A stretch of 64,000 bases of DNA from Trichinella spiralis (taxonomy: Eukaryota; Nematoda; Enoplea; Trichinellida; Trichinellidae), in the NCBI GenBank assembly GCA_000181795.3, contig CM012955.1:5376671-5440670 (forward strand). Reading direction: 5' to 3'. The notes beneath the pieces are model-generated. The model saw only the letters and a program-made list of their open reading frames with translations. It was not told the DNA's origin and did no database searches. Made by a program: the position numbers and the translations under genes. Positions 35,010 to 44,560 of this stretch are shown here, one piece after another (position 1 is the first letter of the stretch; each line of letters starts with the position of its first letter).

Positions 35010-35275
35010 TGCTGATTTCAACATATCATGATCGTCGGTCTCTTCCACTTCCATCGCCGATAAGACGTCTTCCATGGATTCGTCCATGTGGTATTGCACC
35101 ATAGCAGCTCTACGTTTATCAGGGACGTCTGCCGCTCAGAAATACCTTTCCCTGCGGCTAAACCAACGTTCGGCATCAGAAGACAACGTAAGCGCTTCCA
35201 TCGAGATTATCCAATGTGAATTCTCTGAGATGCTGCCGCGCTCACCAATTCCGCTGGTGTTATTCATTTTGTCCA
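35010..35275 (-). pseudogene. fragment of a retroelement gag-like gene
   Basis: The minus strand translates as a Met-started stretch containing SDAERWFSRRERYF, an in-frame TGA, then AADVPDKRRAAMVQYHMD and EDVLSAMEVEETDD. The pattern (W-F/x-R..E..F..A.v.D..k.a...yh.de...dvl) is that of the N-terminal capsid-like region of LTR-retrotransposon Gag proteins of invertebrates. No protease, reverse transcriptase or LTRs were seen, so this is a short dead relic. The family call is by pattern only. Confidence 0.5.
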
Positions 35276-35400
35276 TTATACACGATAAGGGTATTATTAT
35301 AATAGCAAAACTGATTATGTATATATATACATAATCTATATACACATATATATATATATGCATAATCAATTTTGCTATATATATATATACAGTAATGCCC
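35276..35400. repeat. TA/TATACA-rich simple sequence
   Basis: Interrupted runs of TATATA and TATACATA around 35315-35392, directly beside the gag-like relic. Confidence 0.8.
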
Positions 35401-37070
35401 GCTGGCGCCATTCGCAAGTTTTGTTTACCACACCATCCTCGCACACACACACAAACACTACTTCCTTTTTCCTTCTACTGTACCTATAAAAGCACATTTG
35501 ATGTTTAGGTATCATCGCCACAAGGAATCAGAACAACATCATTCATTTTATTCAACGTAATTCATTTTGCAATTGCTCACTGTATATTCAAACTCAGATT
35601 TTTATCTTCCATTTTACTTAAAATTGTTTAAATTTATTAATCGCGTTTAAATTTCTTGTTATCTGCCAAATAATTAATGTATATAATTTGAAAAATTTAG
35701 AAATGAAAAATTTTTACTTATAATGTTCCAAAATACAAAACAGAATTTTTTACAACTGATTAAAATGGTGTTTTTCCTTCGTCTAAAGATGTCAACTGTA
35801 TCTTAAGTTCTATTACTAATAATTTAAATGTTGATGAAACTGATTCAATGATAAGTCAATTAAAAAAAAGCACCATGCACATGCACAACTAAATGAGATG
35901 TTCGACCCGCACAAGTAAAAAATCTCAAAATTGGGTCATTCATATACTTTTTTATTCTACCGTCTGTTATCAAATTCAATTTTCAAAATTCATTTATTTG
36001 AAGTCACTTTTTTCATGTAAACTCTAATCACAAGTTGCTTCCATCAAAGAATAAATGCAAATTAACAGTTGCTAGTGTTACCGCCAGAAATTCTTCTTCT
36101 CAGTTTATGTCCATCATATCGTCCCTTATTCAAAGAATTCTTACACTTTCGCGTTGGCAATCTCGCGGATGCTCAGATAGTTCTGTGTCTTATTTCGAAT
36201 ATTTCCACTCTTTTTTGGTATATTTCAACAACTCAAATACAATATGAAATGATGATATCCTGAAGAATTACTAAGCTACTGCCATATGCCATAATCAAAT
36301 TCCGATGTTTACATATAGGACCATCGATGCATGACAAAGAGAACAAAACCAACAGAATGTTTTGAGATCAGCTACGGTATTGATGCAGAACAATGAAAAT
36401 AATAAATTGCACTGAAATGTTGTGCATATTTTGAATGATTGTGACAATCATTAAAGCAATATTTGCTTTATTTTCTTATAAATTAACTTAAATTTGAAGT
36501 TTGAAAAAAACTAATAGTGTAAATTTGTCCATTACTAAAAACAATTTCATGAAATTTTCTGCGCCTAAAAGTAGTATTGAAAATGCAAGCATATTGTAAA
36601 CGGCAGTGAAATATCCAATATGTCAGGTGGAATAATAAAAATTTTCTCGATTACTCATCGCTCACGAAAACAATTAATCACCACAGTAAATTATTAAATT
36701 CATTCACAGAAATATTTCTTTTAATTTTTGATAAAAATACAATTTTTTAAAATATTTTTAAATTCTATAAAACATAATCAAAAGCTGTCCTTTATTTTTG
36801 AAAAAAAATCTCCCTGAATTTCACCTACTGTATCTGTTTGGCATTAATCACTGACCAGATCTGGTTGTTCACTTGTTGCTAATGATGGTGGTGTATCTTT
36901 TGATGTTGTTGTTTTTCAATCAGCTTAATATTTTTTCATTTCTAAAATTTCAAGTGTATATGCTCGTCGTTTTCAACATCTCAAATCATCTAGTTCAAAT
37001 CGTGCCGTTTTCAACGCAAATCAGTTTCGTGAAATTATACTTTTTATGAATTTTGATTTTTTTTCTTTTA
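35400..37070. other. intergenic, upstream of the F-box/LRR gene
   Basis: No supported gene. A plus-strand frame at about 36069-36263 begins VLPPEILLLSL, faintly F-box-like, but nothing after it fits. Before the F-box/LRR ATG there is an acceptor-like TTTTCTTTTATAG ending at 37073. Confidence 0.45.
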
Positions 37071-37080
37071 TAGTGGCAAC

Positions 37081-39120
37081 ATGTTGCCTATTGAAGAAAC
37101 AGAGAGTGTGCAACTGAGCGAAATCTTCAGATGCAACTGGAGAATTTGGTTTTCCATCTTCCGGTTGCTAAGAGTAGAGGACATCATGCGCCTGTCCTAC
37201 GCATCGAGAGAAATTAATGCGATGGCGCAGAGCTATTTTAGGTATGAACATTTTGAAACGATCCATTCAGAATGGGCTTCATTTTTCCTAATAATTTATT
37301 ATTATATGATTAATAACGATATGACCTAGTGAGTGATTTAATCAAGTTGACATGTAACAATGATGGGCAAATTTTGAAATTTTATACGATGGTATTTTCT
37401 TTGAATATTGAAATTCATTTTTCTTCTTTACTTTTTCTTGCATATTATTTTACGTTGTTTATGTTTACGTGACAAAATGTGTCTAAAATGTAGATGCGAT
37501 GAATTATAAATTGAATATCAGCTTTATCCACATGTATGATTTTGATCTTTTCAAGCGTGCGAAGTGATCAAACTTCATCACTCTTTTTAGTTGTTTGTAA
37601 AAATGTTCTTCCATTCGCATTCAGTTTGTTAATTTAATTTTTTTTGATTGTTAAAGCAGTTTTCATCACAGTTGGTGGATGTTGTAGAAATGAACAGTAA
37701 TTGTGTTATGAATTTTGTGTTGAAATTATTATTATTTTAGAACATTGAAGACCATCGATTTTTCTGAATTTATACCGTTGCAGTTGAAATTTTCGTCTGA
37801 ATCAAGGGATATGTTTTGCTGGATGATAAAGAATTGTGTTGAAATAACAGAATTGAAAACGATCATAACAGCTAGTCACCTTGTGACACCTTTAGATTTT
37901 CGCGCGATAAGTCGTTTTCGCCATTTGACATTCGTAAGTAAATATGTGTTTATTTAAAAAATTTTTAAATTATATTTCTTTTTCAGCTTGATTTTTCGGG
38001 TTGTTTTATATCCAGTGAAGAATTGTCTAGTGTTTTTTCTCAGCTGTCAAATTTGAAACATCTTAACATGTCTTATATACATCCATTTGGTAGTGAAGCA
38101 GCTACTGGGCAATTCGAAGAGGGCCTAAAATCTGCATTGGAACAATTAAGAAATTTGGAAAGTTTTGTATTTTCAGGAAACAGTTATGTGAGCGGTATGT
38201 GTTTGGCCAATATGGATTGCACCGCAATGAAAAAATTGTCAATTTACCTATCAAGTTTGAATTTGAGGGTGGTGGAAGGTTTCATAAGCCGATGTGGACG
38301 ACTGTGTGAGCTGAACTTGTTGAGTACAGATCATGAGCCGATCAGCGCCACTTCCTTGATACCGATGTTGCAACTTACCAACCCTGTTTTCCTCACACGA
38401 CTGAGCATTTGTTATCGGAGTATCCGATACCTGCACACTTCGGCAAGTGAACTTTGGGCGACTATTCGTCGATTTGTCAATTTGAATTCGTTAGAAATTC
38501 TTTGTGGCTATTTCGTGCGGATAATGTTGGTGGATCAGATAAGATTAAATTTTCCAAATTTGCAACGCCTCAAACTTGAAACAAGTGCAATTGACAGCCT
38601 TCTTGTTCTGTTCTTGATCAAAGAGAGCAATTTGGAAGATTTGTGCTTGGTGAACACTCAGCAGTGTAGACATATTCTGAACGATTTGGTGTTGAACGGC
38701 GCTGTTTGTGCGAGCATTCGACGGTTGGAATTGCACAACTTTTTCTGGCACCCCACCATGAGCAGATGCGTGAATTGTACGTTTCCGAATTTGGAACTGT
38801 TGTCCATCTGTGGTCGCCGGTGGTCCAATGAATGTTTGCTGTCAATGAATATTGAATTTCTCTCGAAATTGAAAACATTGCATGTCGGTGCAATGGACAG
38901 CGAGATAGTCAGCAGCACTGCCATCAACCGACTCTTTTTTCACTGCCAAAACGTTGAAAATCTGGCGTTGACTGCCCTACCGATGACTGATATGATGGCA
39001 CGTACGCTGATGGAACGTTGCACAAAATTGAAGGAGGTGATCATCCACCATGAAAATCAACTTAGCCCCACCGTTTTAACTGCACTACATCGAAAATTTC
39101 TGGTCAAATATTGCGGTTAG
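37081..39120 (+). CDS. F-box / leucine-rich-repeat protein, three exons
   Basis: Exons 37081-37241, 37741-37933 and 37987-39120 join in frame to 495 aa. The N-terminus (residues about 12-53, FRCNWRIWFSIFRLLRVEDI then RLSYASREINAMA) matches the F-box pattern (LP.e.w..IFsfL...dl.r...vcr..n..a), which would dock to Skp1 in an SCF ubiquitin ligase. Exon 3 contains many irregular leucine-rich repeats (LSNLKHLNMS, LRNLESFVFSGN, FPNLQRLKLETS, ESNLEDLCLVN, FPNLELLSICG, CQNVENLALTALP), the expected substrate-binding horseshoe. I cannot name an orthologue. A splice acceptor-like TTTTATAG lies 8 nt before the ATG. AATAAA at 39208 follows the stop by 88 nt. The F-box is weak, so a pure LRR protein is the alternative. 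Confidence 0.75.
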
Positions 39121-40752
39121 AGCAAGTTGTCTGTTTAGTGTCATTATTTGGTGCAAAAGTAAAATAAGATGTACATAACTGGTGTTTTTTTTCTGAACAC
39201 TTTTGTTAATAAATTTAAAGTCAACAACAACAATGCAAATATTCAATTTTGAACAGTTAGTTCAAATCACAACCAACTGACGCATCAGTAACTTCTCTCA
39301 AACTTTTCACTGAATAATTGTTCAAAATAATTGGACTGATTGCATTTTCAATTTTTCTTTTTTTTTCAAAATTGATTCGTAAACCAAGTTCAACTTAAAC
39401 TCTTTTTTCTTTAAATTCTATTCTACTCATCTTCTACTTGTTGAAACGTTTTCGGACTTGTTTTTAAATTAAATTTAAACTAACATTCACAATAACACAA
39501 CTCTTTATTTGTCGTGGAAAAACATAACCATAAAACGTTAACAATTTTCAAGTTTTATTCTTACTGTAATACGTTTTTTTTCAATCTACTTGAACATATA
39601 TTTATTTCAATGTATTGTTTTTTGAAAATAATAATTATTTTATTAAATTATGTCAAGTTACTAATTTTAAATATTTTTTTAATTGTTGAAAATGAAAATT
39701 AATAAACTGACTTTTATTACTTTACCTACTTTAATTTTGAAAGTACTATTCAAAGACTAAGAAGTATCTATCTGTAGAAGTAAGTTATTATCATTTTTAG
39801 CTGAATTTGAAATTATTACATCACATTTTCAATAGAATAAACTCACCTGCACTTGAATATCACATTTGTGTTCCATCGCCACAGCCCATTGTTGATTACA
39901 GCTTGTATTGCTTGCTACTGTTGTTGTTGTTGTTTTTGTTTTTGTTGTCCACTGCTTTCGACGTCAGCAGCGACATCCCGTTGCTGTTGAATTGAAAGTG
40001 TTAAGTTTTATTCCCTTTGCCGGGTTTATAATTTTGTCCTGCAGTGAAATGAGTCCTGTTGTATGTATGCTGTTATTTGAAAATTGAAATTCAATAAAAT
40101 CAGTTTAACAAAACTATATCATGAAATCAGTTTTTTTCTTCATTTCTTCTCAAAAGAAAAACAGAAACTGTTACTTGCCGATGTTGTTCATCTGAAAGGC
40201 AACTGAATAAAACACAGAAGCAAATAAATTTAGAAAAAAATTGTCGTCGTGAATTTGTTTATCAATGATACTGATATCACCAAATGCTGGGAATGAATAA
40301 TGTATACAGTTATATCATCGAAAAGCCGATCACATTTTAATGATTATAAAATGATAGAACAGAAACACAACTTGTAATTTTGTAGCAACTTTTAAAACCA
40401 ATGTATGTTGATTGATTGATTGATCAATTAATCATTTGGTTAGCGATGCTGATTGATTGAATGAAGTGAGTGAGTGCACGTGCAAAGCGAAATGGAAATT
40501 AATAATAAAGCTGAGAAAATTGAGGAAAAAACAATGAAAATAGAAAATACTGTGTGTGCCAGACGGGATATATATATAATGAATAGCAATGATAGCAGAT
40601 GAACGTACTTGTATAAAAAAGTGAACAAATGAAACAAGAGGACGGACGATAAACCGAACAGTTTGAAATGCTGAATAAAGTGAATTGGAATTAAGCTGTG
40701 AATTAAAAATTTAACATCGACGACAAGTGGTGAATGGGTGGTGCAAAAAATG
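39121..40752. other. convergent intergenic region between F-box/LRR and Hedgehog
   Basis: Holds the 3' UTRs of both genes. Apart from the AATAAA at 39208 I see only T-rich and A-rich low complexity and a CTGTTGTTGTTGTT tract near 39910-39950. Confidence 0.55.
39208..39213 (+). terminator. polyadenylation signal AATAAA of the F-box/LRR gene
   Basis: Canonical hexamer 88 nt past the stop, after a T-rich tract. Confidence 0.55.
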
Positions 40753-43700
40753 TCACGGGCGTGGAAAATAATCGAGCGGTGACGGTATGCCGACGAACGT
40801 GCTAACATTGTCGGCCAAGGTCCACAACCAACGAGCGTACCAGTGGATGTGGTAGTGAGTTGGAGCAGTTGTGGGTCCGAGTTGTTCGAAAATTGTCGAA
40901 GCCACGTTCCAGTAGAGTCGAGCCGGTGCCATTGAAACGTGGGCCAGCGTTTCGTAACTTGTGCCGGCATAATTGGACGCGAGCACGTCGTCGACGAAAA
41001 TGTTCCCTTCGAGTGTCATTGGTGCGTAAAGACCCTGGCGTTCGATTTCTCCAATTCCAAGTACCGTTGCTCGGCTGATGTCGAATATGCCGTTTCGAAC
41101 GAACACTTGATCGCCGGCTAACAGATCGGCTGCGAATACTGTCTCCATTGAACCACCACTATTGTCGTTGGTCATAGGGTCGACTTTGTAGATCAGATGA
41201 TCCGGGCTGATGGTGAGCAACGTGTCGTTGGAGATGTGCACAGCTTTGAACTTGGCTTTCGTTTGCTGGTCTCGGTGCAAGAACAAAATCACCGGACTGA
41301 ATGTCAACTTGCCGTCGGCTTTCCGAGCGAGCACCCGGTCACCAATCTCCAACTCGTCCATCCTCTTGCGTCCATTTTCTTTGGTGAGAACGGTCGACGA
41401 TCCGGCAAAACAGTTCAACATTCTCTTGGTGCGAAATACGCTGTCTGAAAGTTTTCATAATTATCCAAACAAAAAGAAAATAATTCAAATTATCACAACA
41501 CCACACCCGGCTGAACTGACGCGTGCACGTGCAAGTGGGATTCGTAATAGACCCAGTCGAAGCCAGCTTGGATTGCCAGTCTGGCCAACATGCCGAGCTT
41601 GTTGCGATCTCGATCCGAAGTTGTTATATCCACCGCCCTACCCTCGTAATGCAAAGCACTTCTCGAATAACGATTCTGCTCATACCACGCGTCTATGACT
41701 CGCAATTTCACATTTGGCCAATAATTCATCGTCAAAATTGCCAACATGTCCAACTTTTGCTTGCATCTCTGAAAAATTGCATTTCAATTTCAAAATTACT
41801 TACTTTTTCTTCCACTGAAATGAATCCAATGAATGAATGAATGAATGAATATACACTTTTACATCTACTGATATCAACAACCTTCTTTATGATAATAATA
41901 ACAATATTTAAAATTCAAATTCAATTCAAACTGAGAAAATGGTACATAATGATCAAATTGTTAAATTAACCTAATGACGATAAAGAAAAAGAAAAATTTC
42001 CGTTGAAATGTAATATAATTAATTTATTGTGCTTTTTCTTGTTGTGTGTTGTTGGTTGTTGTTCAGAGGGTCACTTGTGATGACCGGTATCGTATATTGA
42101 CGCGGTGTGGGGGCTTTTTTTCCCGATTGGTATGGTTTGCAGAAGTGAAGAGGAGGAAAAAGTCTATCATCTCGGTGTTGGATTTGGTTTGACAAATAAT
42201 AATAAAAACGGTGTGGAGAAATAAAATTTGCAAATTGCATTAAAACAATAATTGTGAATCAACGAAAAGAGCAAAAAATGAATTCTTTGCAAATTTGAAA
42301 AGTTCTACTTAATAAGAAGATGTGTGTCCATGCACGCATGGATGGATGCGTGTGTGAGAGCTAAATCATCGGTCAGGTCAAGTTGATTGAACGTGGTGTC
42401 TCGTCGGCTCCGGTTGCTTGCTGTATTCTATTAGCACCACGTGTGCAACTATGCCGGCAGTGGTCAGGCCAAGTTGACGACGTGTCCGTCTGTCGCCTGA
42501 AGGAGGAGGATGAGGAGGACTTCGGTCTGGACGACCCCTGTGGATGACATTCACGAGCTGAGCAGGCCGTTTCTTTTTGGGCAAAGTTTATTCGGTTTTC
42601 GCTTGTCGCAGTCCACATCCTTCTTCTCCCCCTGGGCAGATTGTTTGTCCGGTGCTCTCGACTCCGGCGGTCAACGACCACAGAAAAACAACGAACCACT
42701 TGGTTCGGTACTTGATAAAGCCCGTACCCTTCTCGGACAAACAAAAGGAGCAACGATCGCAGTTTGCCAGAGTTGTGCTTTGTTTGTTGACCCGTTTGAC
42801 AAGCGCCAGTTTGCTTAATCATGTTTGCAGACGCCATCATCATCAAGCTAGCTAGCATCCAAAGTTCAAGCAAACGGCGCTCTCACTTTGCACGTCAGTT
42901 GACCCTCATTGCGTCATCCAATCCGGAATGGATTAGCCAAACTGAACCAAAAAAAATGGCCATCATCCATCCGCATCCATAACAAAAAAAAGTATACTCT
43001 AGAGTTCTGCCATGGGTTTTTCAGAATATTAAAATAAAATTTATCTCGTAATGAAGAAAACCAACCAACCAACTAACTCACCCACACAATTTTGCTAAAG
43101 TTTTTTTCTCAGAAAAATAGTGTTTATCGAAAAAAATCTTAAACTATGAATTAATAATTGAACAATATACTACGAGCTAAACACTTCATCTGTCCGAAGC
43201 TAAACAAACGTCTCATTAGCTAATGGTCGCATTGAAGAGCACGTCAAAATGACAATAAATTTCTTTTTCCTTTTGAACTTCAGCGTGCAATTTTAACAAT
43301 TATTTCAGGCATGAACAAGAACAGAAAAAGAAAACCAAATAAATATACTCGGACGACATTGTCTTATCAGAAGCTTCTTCTTCCATGTAAATGTTTGGTT
43401 GTTCTGTTATACTTTTTATAATACTTAAAACAAAAAAACAAAAAAAGTAAAATAATGCGATGCATCAGAAGGCGTGGCATTCTGCGGAAGCGAAAAAGGG
43501 TTAGAGGAAATTTTGTACTGACTGCCCTGCTAGGAAGAAGCAGACAATGAATGTACAAGTGACAAGCAAGTGTTGCATTTTCGTCACGCTGTTCTGTTGC
43601 ACATCTCAATGCAAGTGACAGTTGAAGAACAGAAAAAATTTCCTTGTCACTTACTTGTATTGTAGTTTTAGATCAGTTGAAAAGTTTCCCCCCCCCCCAA

Positions 43701-44351
43701 AAAAAAATAAAGAAAAGCTACTGCTAAAAGCTAAAAACCTGAACTCTGTTGAGGAGGTTAAATTTGTTTTTGGATTTTACTTGAACGCACAGAATAAAGT
43801 GCTAATAATCGCGATTCATTCACCTGACGGTTGGTTGTAAATTTGTATCAAATTTACACGTTCTTCAAACAAATATACTATAATTATTATTACAAGTACC
43901 AAATTCCACCCGTAATCTTGCGTGCATTTCCAAATATTCAAAGTATGTTAACCTTTTGTTCGTTTCTTTATAAATTATGAATTATTAAAAAAAAATCACT
44001 TACGTATGTCATCATGCGATCAGCACCGGTATTTTCTTCGTCTCTGAAAATGATGTCCGGATTGTTGTTTTGGACAAGCCTCTTGAAGCCGGGATCTGAG
44101 CGACGAATGCGCAATTCGGCGGCACCTGCCGAACCAGGCGCATTTTCCGGTTCGTTCGGAAAACGCTCGTTGTAAATCAATGGATAGTACTTCTTGTACG
44201 CCATACCGGCCATCCTGCCGCTAGACGCGCATCCCTGGCAGCAGCTCCGCACGCAAATTGCCCAAACGAGCAGTACTACATAACCAGCGCACGGCTGCCG
44301 CCTGCGGCTTGCTCTCACCGACACTTTACGTCTCGCAACTTCACTTTCCAT
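40753..44351 (-). CDS. hh: Hedgehog morphogen precursor (Hh signal domain plus Hint domain), three exons
   Basis: Minus-strand exons 44351-44004, 41768-41507 and 41444-40753 join to about 433 aa. Hh is secreted, cleaves itself through the C-terminal Hint domain and becomes cholesterol- and palmitate-modified. Seen: signal peptide core [15 protein letters not shown], cysteines at the mature start (CCQGC), signal-domain motifs [39 protein letters not shown] and [16 protein letters not shown]. Zinc ligands His156, Asp163 and His198 are present. Hint: cleavage Cys215 in N-C-F (not G-C-F), HRD Asp262, and His286 in ISPDHL, where the usual TxxH has Ser. The CGPGRG N-terminus is not conserved. An in-frame ATG at 44387 would add 12 residues from a TATACA repeat; I chose the 44351 ATG. 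The gene has a TATA/Inr promoter at 44527-44560. Introns: 62 bp and 2.2 kb. Confidence 0.96.
41769..44003 (-). other. large first intron of Hedgehog, with a GC-rich island
   Basis: Mostly AT-rich, with a (TGAA)n run near 41832-41850. The stretch 42373-42873 is distinctly richer in G+C than its surroundings and is open in several frames on both strands (166 codons minus, 102 codons plus). It may be a nested gene, an enhancer or an insertion. Confidence 0.6.
42373..42873 (-). CDS. candidate nested reading frame in the Hedgehog intron
   Basis: A 166-codon ATG-started minus-strand frame (an inner ATG gives [20 protein letters not shown]...). The product is Arg/Ser/Gln-rich with scattered cysteines; no domain recognised. 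A plus-strand 102-codon frame at 42510-42818 overlaps it and is equally open, so coding strand, or coding status at all, is undecided. Confidence 0.2.
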   Translation of the reverse strand: MLELWMLASLMMMASANMIKQTGACQTGQQTKHNSGKLRSLLLLFVREGYGLYQVPNQVVRCFSVVVDRRSREHRTNNLPRGRRRMWTATSENRINFAQKETACSARECHPQGSSRPKSSSSSSFRRQTDTSSTWPDHCRHSCTRGANRIQQATGADETPRSINLT

Positions 44352-44402
44352 ATACATATATACACATACATATATATATACATGCATATATATACATATA
44401 TG
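44339..44402. repeat. TATACA simple repeat spanning the Hedgehog start region
   Basis: TATACATATATACAC and similar units lie in the 5' UTR and create in-frame upstream ATGs (first at 44387). Length changes here would alter the choice or context of the start codon. Confidence 0.8.
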
Positions 44403-44526
44403 GAAATTGTATATTAGACAAGGCGTGGTTTGATGACCACTGCTCCAAATGCAACGAAGTGACAGTTAGCTGTTGTAGGAAAATCTACTAGTTTCGTTGT
44501 GCGGCAAAACAACGTCAAGCTTGAAG

Positions 44527-44560
44527 TGAGCACCATGGCCGGCAAGCTCGGTCTTTTATT
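44527..44560 (-). promoter_or_regulatory. TATA box and initiator of Hedgehog
   Basis: On the minus strand TAAATAAAAGACC (TATA-like TAAAAG, plus-strand 44553-44558 region) is followed 31 nt later by an initiator-like TCACTT with the A at 44527. Spacing is ideal for a metazoan core promoter. The leader to the chosen ATG would be about 175 nt and would cross the TATACA repeat. Confidence 0.6.

Noticed and set aside
36069-36263. Plus-strand frame starting VLPPEILLLSL, F-box-like
   Set aside because: Only the first dozen residues resemble an F-box; the rest does not, and there is no link to the F-box/LRR gene downstream.
40440-41078. Other-frame readings across Hedgehog exon 3
   Set aside because: They overlap the Hint-domain coding sequence and have no independent features.
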